The notes under the pieces are model-generated. The model was given only the letters and a program-made list of their open reading frames with translations. It made no database searches and had not been told where the DNA came from. A program made the translations under genes and the position numbers. Below, piece by piece: positions 8,540 through 16,360 of a DNA stretch of 64,000 nt; within the stretch, counting starts at the first letter, position 1, and each line of letters begins with the position of its first letter. The stretch lies in assembly GCF_001854325.1 (NCBI RefSeq), contig NZ_CP017754.1, forward strand, positions 2,108,001-2,172,000. The letters run 5' to 3'. The stretch comes from Cupriavidus malaysiensis. Its GTDB lineage: Bacteria; Pseudomonadota; Gammaproteobacteria; Burkholderiales; Burkholderiaceae.

Positions 8540-8880
8540 TGCCCTCGTCGAGCCGGGTCGCCAGCTCGCCCGGCGACAGGATGCCGGCGAAATGATGGTC
8601 GGCATCGATGACCAGAAGCCGGCGTACCTGGGCACTCTCCCTCTTCTGTCTGGCCAATTCGATCGGATCGGATCCGCTGCACCGGTACCGTCCCTCGGAC
8701 ATGGCAGCGCGCGGTGACGTCGCGGTCGGTCAGCACGCCGACCAGCCTGCGACCTTCGCGGACCGGAATCGCGCCGACGCGCTGCTTTGCCATCATCCGT
8801 GCCGCAAGCCGCACCGGGTCCACAGTGCCCAGGTAGGCCGGCTCCGCGTCATGACATCGGCAACGCAGGGCCTGGCCCTG
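8540..8880 (-). pseudogene. Decayed CBS-domain protein gene
   Basis: Reading the minus strand from about 8880, a CBS-domain protein appears in pieces. DVMTR is in one frame. After a shift comes VDPVRLAARMMAKQRVGAIP then VREGRRLVGVLTDRDVTARC. After a second shift comes ELARQKRESAQVRRLLVIDA then HHFAGILSPGELATRLDEG. Those pieces are the first and second halves of a standard CBS pair, but at least two frameshifts and an apparent internal deletion separate them and no start codon remains. CBS pairs bind adenosine ligands and often sense energy state. The repeat copy at 8336-8490 lies directly downstream. Confidence 0.7.
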
Positions 8881-8889
8881 CCCGGGTGT

Positions 8890-9150
8890 TGCACTGCTGG
8901 CATCGCGTTCTCCAATCTTCGAGGCTGCGGACGGCTCGTCGGCGGAACCCCGGGGCGCGCAAGATCCGTTCCCGCTTCCTCACCGGTTCACGGGCCAGGT
9001 GCTGCGGATCCTGGCTGCGGCGGGGGACGGAGCATGCGATGGCGAAAGAACCTGGCCTGCCAGATTGGATGGATTCCGGACGGGCAGCGGTCACGCATGG
9101 TTCACGATGCCGCGTTTATGCTGAACGCCACAAAGAATGACAGGAGACAT
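8890..9150. other. Intergenic region without a supported gene
   Basis: Between the CBS pseudogene and the gene at 9153. Short overlapping frames are present on both strands, but none has a credible start or composition. It presumably carries the promoter of the 9153 gene; no sigma-54 core was found in it. Confidence 0.4.
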
Positions 9151-9152
9151 CG

Positions 9153-9458
9153 ATGATCGCCATTTTTGTCAGGGGCGCTTCACATCGGCCGATTTTCATT
9201 CCGACCCGCGTGGCCGACACACGGTCGCTGCAGCCGAGCGCGGGCGATTTCGTCAGTGTGTTCTCCATCGACGGCGGCGTCGAATACTGCATCCGTCTGC
9301 ATGGTCCGGTCGGCCCCGCCTGCTGGCGCGGCACGATCCTCTCCATCGGTCGGGAAGGCGTGCCGGCCGTGGTTGCCCAAGGGATTGAACTGGATGATGT
9401 GGTTGAGGTCGACCAGTCCGAAATGACGAATCTCATCCACTGCCAGCGGATAGGCTAG
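9153..9458 (+). CDS. Hypothetical protein
   Basis: A 101-residue soluble protein that I do not recognise. The start at 9153 is supported by AGGAG nine bases upstream. The sequence looks like a small beta-rich fold (MIAIFVRGASHRPIFIPTR, then GDFVSVFSIDGGVEYCIRLH), with hydrophobic strands alternating with turns and no signal peptide or membrane segment. It lies between a decayed CBS-domain gene and the second member of the DALEMT small-protein family. Nothing in the sequence indicates a specific reaction. Confidence 0.65.
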   Translation: MIAIFVRGASHRPIFIPTRVADTRSLQPSAGDFVSVFSIDGGVEYCIRLHGPVGPACWRGTILSIGREGVPAVVAQGIELDDVVEVDQSEMTNLIHCQRIG

Positions 9459-9615
9459 CGCTGTCTTTGCGACGAAGCGGCCTCCTGCCGGGGGCGTGCC
9501 GTTCAGGTCGCCGCCATCATGAGAAATCGAGGCCGATGGGGATTCCCGGAGCCAGGGGCCCTGGAGACGGCCCTTGGCGATCCGGGTCCTGCAGTGCCTG
9601 AGGTGGAGCGTGAGC

Positions 9616-9629
9616 GCACTCGCGAGTGC
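9616..9629. promoter_or_regulatory. 14-base perfect palindrome
   Basis: GCACTCGCGAGTGC is its own reverse complement. It lies about 130 bases upstream of the sigma-54 element at 9760, at a typical distance for an enhancer site, but no second copy was found near the other sigma-54 promoters. The rest of 9459-9759 shows no gene. Confidence 0.3.
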
Positions 9630-9759
9630 CGATCCAGGTCCAGGCCGGCGTTGGCAGCGGTTGCCCGCCGACATGTAATTCTTACCGATCCCGGAAGCTT
9701 TTTCCGTAGCCGGCCAGCCGTCGTGCGCCTTGTCGGCACGTGCGGCTTGGCCGGCCTGC

Positions 9760-9774
9760 TGGCCTGAACGTTGC
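9760..9774 (+). promoter_or_regulatory. Sigma-54 (-24/-12) promoter
   Basis: TGGCCTGAACGTTGC has GG (9761-9762) and GC (9773-9774) exactly 10 bases apart and a perfect TTGC; the -24 half departs at GCACG (GCCTG). It lies 47 bases before the ATG at 9821 and would drive the small gene, the DUF3182-like gene and the hydrolase. The following GCGTC also occurs after the site at 7202. Confidence 0.62.
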
Positions 9775-9820
9775 GTCTTTGCTGGTCTACCGGATGGCGT
9801 GGCCGAGCAGCGAGGACAAG

Positions 9821-10021
9821 ATGGCGACAGCAGGCCGAAGGAAAGCACTCGGCGCACCGCACGCCGTGGCGGCCGTTCCGGCCCGGGCGGACGCGCAGGC
9901 CGGAACGGCCACGCAGGGCGCGGCCTGCCGGCAGAGCGTAGACGATGCGCTGGAGATGACGTGCCCCGCCGGCAACCCGATTTGCCCAGGACCGGCCATG
10001 CCATGGCGAAGACGTTGCTGA
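9821..10021 (+). CDS. Short paralogue of the [12 protein letters not shown] protein
   Basis: A 66-residue protein whose 5' DNA and protein resemble the 7257 gene: MATAGRRK against MTASRKK, then [19 protein letters not shown] against [19 protein letters not shown]. The motif has lost Phe and Ser-Asp, and the His/Lys/Gly tail is missing, so this is a truncated, diverging copy. GAGGA lies four bases before the ATG. The end overlaps the next gene by 19 bases, which suggests it now acts partly as a coupled leader for the DUF3182-like gene. It could be functional or a decaying duplicate. Confidence 0.55.
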   Translation: MATAGRRKALGAPHAVAAVPARADAQAGTATQGAACRQSVDDALEMTCPAGNPICPGPAMPWRRRC

Positions 10022-11142
10022 TCCATTCCGGCGCGCTCGGGGGCCGGGGCGGCCATCGCGAAGTCACGCTCTACAACCTCGGCTGCCTGTTGGCCGAGGC
10101 AATGGGCTATGAGTTCGGCGGCGTGTGGAGCGAGGCGGCGCGCGGGCGTGATGTCTACCTGCTGCCTCTGCAGACCGTGGTGGGGATGGAGTCGGCCAGC
10201 CGGCTTGGCATCCGCTCCAGCGCCGACCTGTTCGGCGGCGTGGTGCCTTTCCCTTTCGTAGCGACCAAGGCCATCACGCACGGCTTGGTGTCCGCCGACG
10301 CGGCCGCGCCGCCGGGATGGGTGCCCGCGCTGGCGCGGCGGCTTCGGAACGTGGTCCTGCCGGGCTACACCGCGTTCTCCAGGCGCGACGCGCGGATCGC
10401 GGCGGGGCGCCTGCTGCGCAATGGTTCCGTTCGCGTCAAGGAGGCGGGCAGCGATGGCGGCCGGGGCCAGGGAGTGGTACGCAGCCTGGCGGAACTGGAG
10501 GCCTTGCTGGATGCGCAGGAAGCGGACGGCTCGTCCCGCCTGGCCGCGGAGGGCCTGGTGCTCGAACGGAATCTCGAGCGGGTGCAGACCTTCAGCGTGG
10601 GACAGTTCAGCGTCGGCGAGATTACTGCCAGCTATTGCGGCGTGCAGTCGTGGACGCGCGACAACCGGGGCGAGCGCGCCTATGGCGGCTCCACCCTGAC
10701 GGTGGTGCGCGGTGGCTTCGAGCGCCTGCTGGCGCTCGGCGCCCGCCGGGCGCCGCCGGATGTGGTGCGCGCGGCGGTCGCCTATCACTCGGCCGCGCTC
10801 GACTGCTTCCCGGGATCATGGGTGTCGCGCAGCAACTATGACGTGGCGCTCGGTGAGGCGCCGGAGTGCGGGCGCCTGCTGGGCGTGCTGGAACAGTCCT
10901 GGCGCGCAGGCGGTGCCAGCGGCGCCGAGATCCTGGCGCTGGACGCGTTCCGCAGGAGCCCCGCCCGGCAGGTCGCGACAGTGGCCACGCGCGAACGATA
11001 CGGCGCGGTCGCGCTGCCGGCGCACGCGCGACTGCTGTTCGAGGGAGAGGACCGTGAGCAGGGTGTGATGGCCAAGTACGCCATCCTGCTTGCGGATGCG
11101 GTGGACGAGGCTGACGGGATGGCTGACGATGGCAGCGCATGA
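10003..11142 (+). CDS. DUF3182-like protein, possible ATP-grasp fold
   Basis: A 379-residue cytoplasmic protein. From memory of the family it resembles DUF3182 proteins of Burkholderiales, whose role is not established. It opens with a phosphate-loop-like segment (LLIHSGALGGRGGHREVTLY) and has RVKEAGSDGGRGQGVVRSLA and EGLVLERNLERVQTFSVGQF. These resemble the nucleotide and carboxylate grip of ATP-grasp ligases. The ATG at 10003 gives the N-terminus MAKTLLIHSG; the frame is open further upstream, but the preceding residues are the antisense-like shadow of the small gene. It overlaps both neighbours (19 and 14 bases), so the three genes form one operon, likely from the sigma-54 promoter at 9760. 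A ligase role is inference. Confidence 0.75.
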   Translation: MAKTLLIHSGALGGRGGHREVTLYNLGCLLAEAMGYEFGGVWSEAARGRDVYLLPLQTVVGMESASRLGIRSSADLFGGVVPFPFVATKAITHGLVSADAAAPPGWVPALARRLRNVVLPGYTAFSRRDARIAAGRLLRNGSVRVKEAGSDGGRGQGVVRSLAELEALLDAQEADGSSRLAAEGLVLERNLERVQTFSVGQFSVGEITASYCGVQSWTRDNRGERAYGGSTLTVVRGGFERLLALGARRAPPDVVRAAVAYHSAALDCFPGSWVSRSNYDVALGEAPECGRLLGVLEQSWRAGGASGAEILALDAFRRSPARQVATVATRERYGAVALPAHARLLFEGEDREQGVMAKYAILLADAVDEADGMADDGSA

Positions 11143-11947
11143 AAGACCGGTGGAGATCCGCGCTGGCAGCGGCACCATCGCCGGCACGTTGATCGCACCG
11201 GCGACGGAAATGCCGGGTGTTCTGTTCGTGCATGGCTGGGGTGGAAGCCAGGAGCAGTATCTTGCTCGGGCGCGCAAGGTCGCCGGCCTTGGCTGTGTGT
11301 GCCTGACCTTCGACCTGACCGGCCATGCTGCGACCCGTTCGCTCTACGAGACGGTCAATCGCGAGCGCAACCTGGAAGATCTGCTTGCGGCCTATGACCT
11401 TCTTACCAGCCAGTCGATGGTCGACAAGCGTGCCATCGCCGTGATCGGCAGTAGCTATGGTGGCTATCTCGCCGCCCTGTTGAGCGAGATGCGGCCGGTG
11501 CGCTGGCTGGGACTGCGCGCGCCCGCACTCTATATGGACAGCGGCTGGGAGCTGCCCAAGCGCGAACTGCACCGGACCCAGGACCTGGTGGCCTACCGGC
11601 GCACGGTGGTGCCGGCGCAGAGCAACCGGGCGCTGCGCGCCTGCGCGGCGTTCGAGGGCGATGTGCTGGTGATCGGCTCCGAGCTCGACATGATCGTGCC
11701 GCACACGGTGGTCACGTCCTACGTCGATGCCTTCTCGCGCGCGGAGTCCATTACCTACCGCACCATCCGCGGCGCGGATCACGGGCTGACCGAAGAAGAG
11801 GCCCAGCGCGCCTACAGCACGCTGTTGATGAACTGGCTGCGGGAAATGGTCACCGGGGCCCGTTCGGGGCCTGTGTCGCCCGGTGCGAGGCCGAACGATC
11901 CGGTTGCCGCCACCAAGCTGCTGCAGCGCGCAGTGGAGCCGGCCTAG
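11129..11947 (+). CDS. Alpha/beta hydrolase
   Basis: A 272-residue serine hydrolase. The oxyanion-hole region is LFVHGWGGSQEQY. The nucleophile elbow is GSSYGG, with Ser in the centre. The acid lies near VIGSELDMIVP and the catalytic His in RGADHGLTEEE. The order and spacing fit a small acyl hydrolase or esterase of the dienelactone-hydrolase-like group. The start at 11129 (MAAHERPVEI) overlaps the DUF3182-like gene by 14 bases, a sign of coupling. A role in processing the product of the upstream ligase-like protein is plausible but unproven. No signal peptide is present. Confidence 0.85.
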   Translation: MAAHERPVEIRAGSGTIAGTLIAPATEMPGVLFVHGWGGSQEQYLARARKVAGLGCVCLTFDLTGHAATRSLYETVNRERNLEDLLAAYDLLTSQSMVDKRAIAVIGSSYGGYLAALLSEMRPVRWLGLRAPALYMDSGWELPKRELHRTQDLVAYRRTVVPAQSNRALRACAAFEGDVLVIGSELDMIVPHTVVTSYVDAFSRAESITYRTIRGADHGLTEEEAQRAYSTLLMNWLREMVTGARSGPVSPGARPNDPVAATKLLQRAVEPA

Positions 11948-11960
11948 TTGAGGCAGCCGA

Positions 11961-12659
11961 CTAGGCTTCGCCTGCACCGAGGCGGCGCTTGACGGCGCCT
12001 GCGGCCTCCAGCAGTTCCAGTACGCGCGGCCGCCAGCGCGCGGCGTAGGCGCGCAGGCCAGGAGTGCGGCCGCGCGAAGCCTGGTCGCGCAGCAGGGTCA
12101 GGTATTGGGCTTGTGCTTCGATGCAGACGGTCTGCAGGTAGATGCCGTCGAACTTATCGGGCGGTACGGTGCGCAGCCGCGCGGCTTCCGCCGCTTCGGG
12201 AATCCGTTCCACCGGTTCGACGCCCGCTGCCTTGGCCAGTGCCTCCAGTTCGGCCTGAGCCTGCGTATAGCTGCGCTCCGTGCGCGCGCTCAGTTCCTTC
12301 AGGCCGGCATCGCGTGCCCGATTCCGTGCGAGCCGTGCTGCCACGCGCTGCAGCTGGAGTGAGAGCACGGCTTCGTCGAGGAAGCGCAGGTCATTGGTCG
12401 TCAGGGCGGTGTCGGGCGGACTCCTGCCGCCGGGGCGGTGCTGATGATCGTCGGGCAGGCCGCCGAAGGTGTCCGGCGGCGCGGTCTGCGGCGGCGTGGG
12501 GGCGGAGGGATCGGCGGCCGCTGGCGGCCGGGCAGTATCCTGCGCCAGCCGCTCGCCGGCGCCCGCCGGGGCGAGGCATAGCGGCGGCGTCACGGCGCAC
12601 AGCACGAGCAGGGCGCGTAGAGAGCGTAGAGAGATGGGGACGATGGTCTTGCGAAGCAT
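11961..12659 (-). CDS. Exported DUF4142-type protein
   Basis: A 232-residue protein with an N-terminal export signal (SLRALLVLCAVTPPLCLAPA) and a Pro-rich linker at about residues 40-85. A helical DUF4142 domain begins at TNDLRFLDEAVLSLQLQRV and runs to about residue 215. DUF4142 proteins are predicted ferritin-like four-helix bundles in the periplasm or outer membrane, often stress induced. GAGGAG lies seven bases before the ATG. It is the last of a minus-strand set of small exported proteins that probably starts at the sigma-54-like promoter at 13334-13348. The convergent hydrolase gene ends 13 bases away. Confidence 0.82.
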   Translation of the reverse strand: MLRKTIVPISLRSLRALLVLCAVTPPLCLAPAGAGERLAQDTARPPAAADPSAPTPPQTAPPDTFGGLPDDHQHRPGGRSPPDTALTTNDLRFLDEAVLSLQLQRVAARLARNRARDAGLKELSARTERSYTQAQAELEALAKAAGVEPVERIPEAAEAARLRTVPPDKFDGIYLQTVCIEAQAQYLTLLRDQASRGRTPGLRAYAARWRPRVLELLEAAGAVKRRLGAGEA

Positions 12660-12879
12660 GGGGAGACTCCTCGGCTCCAGCGTGGGACGGGAGATCGGTC
12701 GGTCGGAGCCGGCGCGCCGGGAGGTGCTGGGGCCTTCGCGGGAGCGCTGTGTCCAGCGGGCTTCTTCTCCGGCCGGCGGCTCGCGTCCATGCGTCCGCTT
12801 CGTGGCGACAAGCGCCCGCCGCGATGGCGCACAGGGCGGCGCAGCCGGAGAGTCGGACGCGGGACGGGAGGCTCGTCAT
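12660..12879 (-). pseudogene. Possible frameshifted small lipoprotein gene
   Basis: From the ATG at 12879 (GAGGAG just upstream) an export-signal-like N-terminus reads MTSLPSRVRLSGCAALCAIA followed by AGAC, which could be a lipobox. After about residue 35 this frame turns into Arg/Pro-rich noise and runs into the DUF4142 gene. Another frame from about 12790 gives a natural-looking Pro/Ala-rich stretch (EKKPAGHSAPAKAPAPPGAP). A single frameshift would join the two into a short lipoprotein with a Pro/Ala linker. It lies between two exported-protein genes of the same strand. A sequencing error, a real pseudogene or no gene at all are all possible. Confidence 0.35.
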
Positions 12880-12927
12880 CCGCTCCTCGATCTCGGTCAA
12901 CAGGGAAAGGTCGGTGGGGCAAGGTGA

Positions 12928-13290
12928 TCACTGTTCCGATGCCCCGGTGTCCGCGCCGGCGCCACCGGCGGTCCTGGCGGCGGCTCCGTGCAGGGCCATG
13001 CCGGGCTCCCAGGTGGAATAGGGGGGGACCTTGCGGGGATCCTGGCCGCGCAGTCCATTCGCGCCGCGATTCGGCGCGCCGCTGTGCTCCAGGCTTTCCC
13101 AGGGGCGGGCCGCTGCGCTGGCGTAGTCGCCGCATGGGATCGCGCTGGCGGGGGCACCCGGATGCGCATCGCGGTCGACCAAGGAGAAGGCCGGTGCGGC
13201 CATCGGCACCAGGCTCTGGGCGCCCGCGCCGGCGATCATGGTGCAGAGACCGATAGCCAGCAGGCTGGCGAAGGCAGGTTTGCGTTGCAT
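12928..13290 (-). CDS. Small exported hypothetical protein
   Basis: A 120-residue protein with a clear Sec signal peptide (KPAFASLLAIGLCTMIAGAG, cleavage near AGA-QS) and a mature part rich in Ala, Gly and Pro with no recognisable domain. The ATG at 13290 follows GGAGG by about five bases. A sigma-54-like promoter (AGGCACGTGATATGC on the minus strand) ends 44 bases upstream, and DUF4142 lies downstream on the same strand, so this is probably the first gene of an envelope-stress unit. Function unknown. Confidence 0.7.
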   Translation of the reverse strand: MQRKPAFASLLAIGLCTMIAGAGAQSLVPMAAPAFSLVDRDAHPGAPASAIPCGDYASAAARPWESLEHSGAPNRGANGLRGQDPRKVPPYSTWEPGMALHGAAARTAGGAGADTGASEQ

Positions 13291-13333
13291 GAGATCCTCC
13301 TCTGCGCGGGAGTCGCCGATGAAAGGGGGGGCT

Positions 13334-13348
13334 GCATATCACGTGCCT
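13334..13348 (-). promoter_or_regulatory. Sigma-54 (-24/-12) promoter, minus strand
   Basis: Read on the minus strand, AGGCACGTGATATGC has the -24 GGCACG intact and ATGC at -12, with GG and GC exactly 10 bases apart. It lies 44 bases before the ATG at 13290. Departures from consensus are A for T before GG and A for T at the first base of TTGC. Confidence 0.55.
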
Positions 13349-13359
13349 GTTCTTCGTAT

Positions 13360-13856
13360 TGCCGGCAGGCCGCGTCGATAGCCGGCGGCGGGGGGCCGCC
13401 AAATGCCTGCGGCTTGGAGCCGCCGATCGCCTCCCCCCGCATTCCGCTCCGGATCGTTGCCGGTGCAGGGAACAGGCAGCCACGCGGTCGCGCGTGCGGT
13501 GGCTTCCTTGAATATCCTCGCCGGACGGGCGCTGTCCAGCCAAATGAGGCGTTCAGCCTCGCGTCGAGCGGCCGGGATCTCCGCCCCGCATCACCGGTGA
13601 TGCCCCCGCGGTGTGCCGATCTCCTGAGAGGAAACGAAAGAGGAAACGAAAGCAGCATGCAGGGCGACGGAGCGTCGGACACAGGCGGACAGTCTTCGGC
13701 AGGAAAATTTCCTAAGCTTCCCAGTAAAGATTACACACCGGGCCGAAAGCCCATGTTTCCCATCCGTGGCAACGAAGGCGCACAGCCAGGGTTTCCCCAG
13801 GCGGTTCTGTATTGCCGACGTCCGGGCCAGGTGGCCCGGTAAATGGGGTGATAGCG
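13360..13856. other. Intergenic region with minor repeats and no supported gene
   Basis: A roughly 500-base stretch between the divergent exported-protein gene and the sigma-54 activator gene. Frames on both strands are Arg/Pro-rich noise. Visible signals are a 12-base direct repeat AGAGGAAACGAA at 13627-13650, the short inverted repeat AGGAAAATTTCCT at 13701-13713, and a weak GG-N10-GC element (TGGCAACGAAGGCGC, 13767-13781) in front of the activator gene. Confidence 0.45.
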
Positions 13857-15269
13857 ATGGCTCATTCGATGGCTCATGTCCTGATCGTGGACGACGACGA
13901 AGCGACGCGCGAGGTGCTCGAGCAGGTTGTGACGGACGAAGGGCTCTCCGTCGCCAGCACTGGGTCATTGCGCGACGCGGCTGTGCACATCGAGCGGAAG
14001 ATGCCGGACGCGTTGTTGGCGGATCTGCAGCTTCCCGATGGCAGCGGGCTCGAACTCATCTCCAAGATCGACAGGGCGTGCGCCGACGTCATCGTCACCA
14101 CCGGCTACGCGGATGTCGAGACGGCGATCGATGCCATGCGTTTCGGCGTGGCTGACTACCTGGTCAAGCCGATCGACCTGTGCTACCTGCGGACACTGCT
14201 CGCCAGGATTGCCGGCAAGCCGCGGCCGGCGCGATGCGCAGACAGTCCGGCGGCCGCGCCGGAGCAGGCGGGGCAGGCGGGCTTCGGCTCCATGGTGGGC
14301 ACCTCGGAAGCCATGCTGCGCATGTACGAAACCATGCGCCGCGTCGCGCCGACCGATGTCAGCGTGCTGCTGATCGGAGAGAGCGGCACCGGCAAGGAAT
14401 TGGTCGCCCGGACCCTGCACGAGCTCTCGCTGCAGCGCGGCGCGCCGTTCCTGGCGGTCAATTGCGCTGCCATTTCGCCGCTGCTGCTGGAGAGTGAGTT
14501 CTTCGGCCACGAGCGGGGGAGCTTTACCGGTGCGAATCGGCGGCATGATGGCTACTTCGCCCAGGCAGAGGGAGGAACCCTGTTCCTGGATGAGATCACC
14601 GAAATGCCGGCCGAGCTGCAGGTCAAGCTGCTGCGCACGCTGGAGTCCGGCACCTATATGCGAGTGGGCGGGCAGCAGGAGTACCGCGCGAACGTTCGCA
14701 TCATTTCCGCGACGAACCGGGATCCCTGCCAAGCCATCGCGGAGAACAGGCTGCGTGCCGACCTGTTCCATCGGTTGAGCGTCTTCCCCATCATGATGCC
14801 GCCGCTGCGCGAGCGCGGCGACGATGTGGTGATGCTTGCGGAGGCGGTGCTGGAGCAGCTCAACAGCCGCTATGGCAGCCACAGGCGGTTCGGTAGCGCC
14901 GCGCTGGACGCCCTGCGCCGCCATGCCTGGCCCGGCAACGTCAGGGAGCTGCGCAATGTCGTGCAACGTGCCTACATCATGGCGGACCGTGACGTCGTGG
15001 ATGAGATCACGCTGCCTCCCCCTTGCGCCGCGCCGTCGCCCCGCGATCGCTCCACGGTCTCCTTTCGCATCGGGTGCTCGATCGCCGAGGCGGAGATGCA
15101 ATTGATCTTTGCCACCCTGGCGGCCTGCAAAGGCGTGAAGAACCATACGGCCAGCATGCTCGGGGTCAGCCTCAAGACGCTTTACAACCGCCTGGAGTAC
15201 TACCGGGCGCGCGGCGAGCTGCCGTCCTGGCTGCAGGAGGGCTGTGCCCGGCGCGGGCCGGACAGCTAG
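13857..15269 (+). CDS. Sigma-54-dependent response regulator, NtrC family
   Basis: A 470-residue transcription activator. A receiver domain spans about 5-120 (phospho-acceptor Asp56 in LLADLQLPDGSG, conserved Lys in YLVKPID). An AAA+ domain spans about 146-380, with Walker A GESGTGKE at 174-181 and Walker B TLFLDE at 241-246. A Fis-type helix-turn-helix lies in the last 40 residues (SMLGVSLKTLYNRLEYY). The sigma-54 contact loop, normally GAFTGA, reads GSFTGA at 221-226. The ATG at 13857 follows a weak GGGG. No histidine kinase gene adjoins it, so the partner is encoded elsewhere. Four sigma-54 promoters lie within 9 kb upstream, so it is the natural candidate to activate them; this is inference. 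Confidence 0.93.
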   Translation: MAHSMAHVLIVDDDEATREVLEQVVTDEGLSVASTGSLRDAAVHIERKMPDALLADLQLPDGSGLELISKIDRACADVIVTTGYADVETAIDAMRFGVADYLVKPIDLCYLRTLLARIAGKPRPARCADSPAAAPEQAGQAGFGSMVGTSEAMLRMYETMRRVAPTDVSVLLIGESGTGKELVARTLHELSLQRGAPFLAVNCAAISPLLLESEFFGHERGSFTGANRRHDGYFAQAEGGTLFLDEITEMPAELQVKLLRTLESGTYMRVGGQQEYRANVRIISATNRDPCQAIAENRLRADLFHRLSVFPIMMPPLRERGDDVVMLAEAVLEQLNSRYGSHRRFGSAALDALRRHAWPGNVRELRNVVQRAYIMADRDVVDEITLPPPCAAPSPRDRSTVSFRIGCSIAEAEMQLIFATLAACKGVKNHTASMLGVSLKTLYNRLEYYRARGELPSWLQEGCARRGPDS

Positions 15270-15332
15270 TCCGCTGAATCATTGCTGAATCATTGAATGG
15301 GGAGGTGAAAGACATGGCCTGCGGGAATCAGC

Positions 15333-15385
15333 GCCAGGCGCAAAGCACAGCCATCGCGCGATGGCGAGCCTTTGCAGCGATGCGA
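15333..15385. repeat. Dispersed intergenic repeat, copy 2 (short)
   Basis: GCCAGGCGCAAAGCACAGCC and, a few bases on, GATGGCGAGCCTTTGCAGCG match the core of the repeats at 8336-8490 and 61918-62072. The flanking parts are not conserved. It follows the sigma-54 activator gene. The remainder of 15270-15601 shows no gene. Confidence 0.55.
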
Positions 15386-15601
15386 TGCGCCTGCATGGCA
15401 TGGCAGGCACCGACCGAACCCTGGGATTCAGTGGGCCAGGATATCGTGAGCCTACGGGTGCGACCATGGTGCGCACGCCCTTGCGATCCAGCATGCGCCG
15501 GCAGCCGGAGGCCCGGCTCGCCAGCACGGTCGAATCCGTGCATGCGCCGCGCGCGAGGCCGGTCGCAGGCGGCCGCCTTCTTGTGGCAGCGCCCGCCACG
15601 C

Positions 15602-15982
15602 TCACCGCGCCGCGCGCTCGCTTGCGCCGTCCCTTGCCTGCTGCGCCAGGCGCACCAGTTCCACCAACGCTTGTTCCGCCGCTTCGCGCCCGCGCTTGCC
15701 GTGGTCGTTGACCAGCCTGCCGTCGACCTGCCGCAGGACATCCGGCAGCCGCAAGGCGGCGGCGAGCAGTGCGCGTTCGTCGGCGCTGAGCGGGGGCGGG
15801 GCGCCGGTGCGCAGCAGCCGTACGACGAGCCAGCCGGATCCAAGGAGGGTGAGCAGGCCGAGCATCGCGGCGATGGCCGGCCAGGGGCCGGCCTGGTGGC
15901 GCGCCAGGATGGCAGCCGCGGGCGTGAGGATCCAGCCGGCGCTCACGGCCAGGCAGGCCAGGATCAGCGGGCGCATCGGCAT
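15602..15982 (-). CDS. Small inner-membrane protein, unknown
   Basis: A 126-residue protein with two predicted membrane helices, about residues 4-24 (RPLILACLAVSAGWILTPAA) and 33-53 (PAIAAMLGLLTLLGSGWLVV). A cytoplasmic, charged helical tail follows, with Ala/Arg-rich segments. No domain is recognised. The start is uncertain: the ATG at 15982 places the first helix at the N-terminus, whereas the frame stays open to 16210 with an Arg-rich, unlikely extension. It is flanked by the sigma-54 activator gene (convergent) and the LysR gene of the 3-hydroxybenzoate cluster, with no obvious link to either. Confidence 0.6.
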   Translation of the reverse strand: MPMRPLILACLAVSAGWILTPAAAILARHQAGPWPAIAAMLGLLTLLGSGWLVVRLLRTGAPPPLSADERALLAAALRLPDVLRQVDGRLVNDHGKRGREAAEQALVELVRLAQQARDGASERAAR

Positions 15983-16360
15983 GCGGTCCGGGCAAGGGTG
16001 CTGGCGCGCGCACGCGCCTGGTCTCTGGCTGATGCCGTCAAGCTTCGGCTCCTTGTGTTGTTCGCGGTCGGGCATGGGCAGCGCTGGCGCGCGCAAGCCG
16101 ACCATTGCGCATGCCTGGTATGACGGCTGCGCGTGCGCCGGGATGGAATGCTGGCGGTGCCGTCGCGCGCCGCGCGAACCGCGCAAGCTGATCCCGGCCT
16201 TGAACGACATGATGGCGCGGCCCAGCGAGGCGGATGACGACCGGGCGGCAATGCGCTGACGCAGCCAGGCCGGAGCCTTGCGCGCCTTCGTGGCGAGGCA
16301 TCGCGCGGCCCATCGACGGGCTTAGGGCTGGCTTCATCAACCAAGCTGTGATTGAGGACA

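Noticed and set aside
9503..9862. Minus-strand frame of 119 codons upstream of the DALEMT paralogue
   Set aside because: No start signal and Arg/Pro/Ala noise; overlaps the sigma-54 element of the plus strand.
13236..13682. Minus-strand frame of 148 codons
   Set aside because: Arg/Pro-rich composition, no ribosome binding site, and it covers the sigma-54 promoter and signal-peptide start of the real gene at 13290.
13767..13781. TGGCAACGAAGGCGC considered as a sigma-54 promoter for the activator gene
   Set aside because: GG-N10-GC spacing fits, but the -12 half lacks TT and the -24 half departs from GCACG; too weak to list as a promoter.
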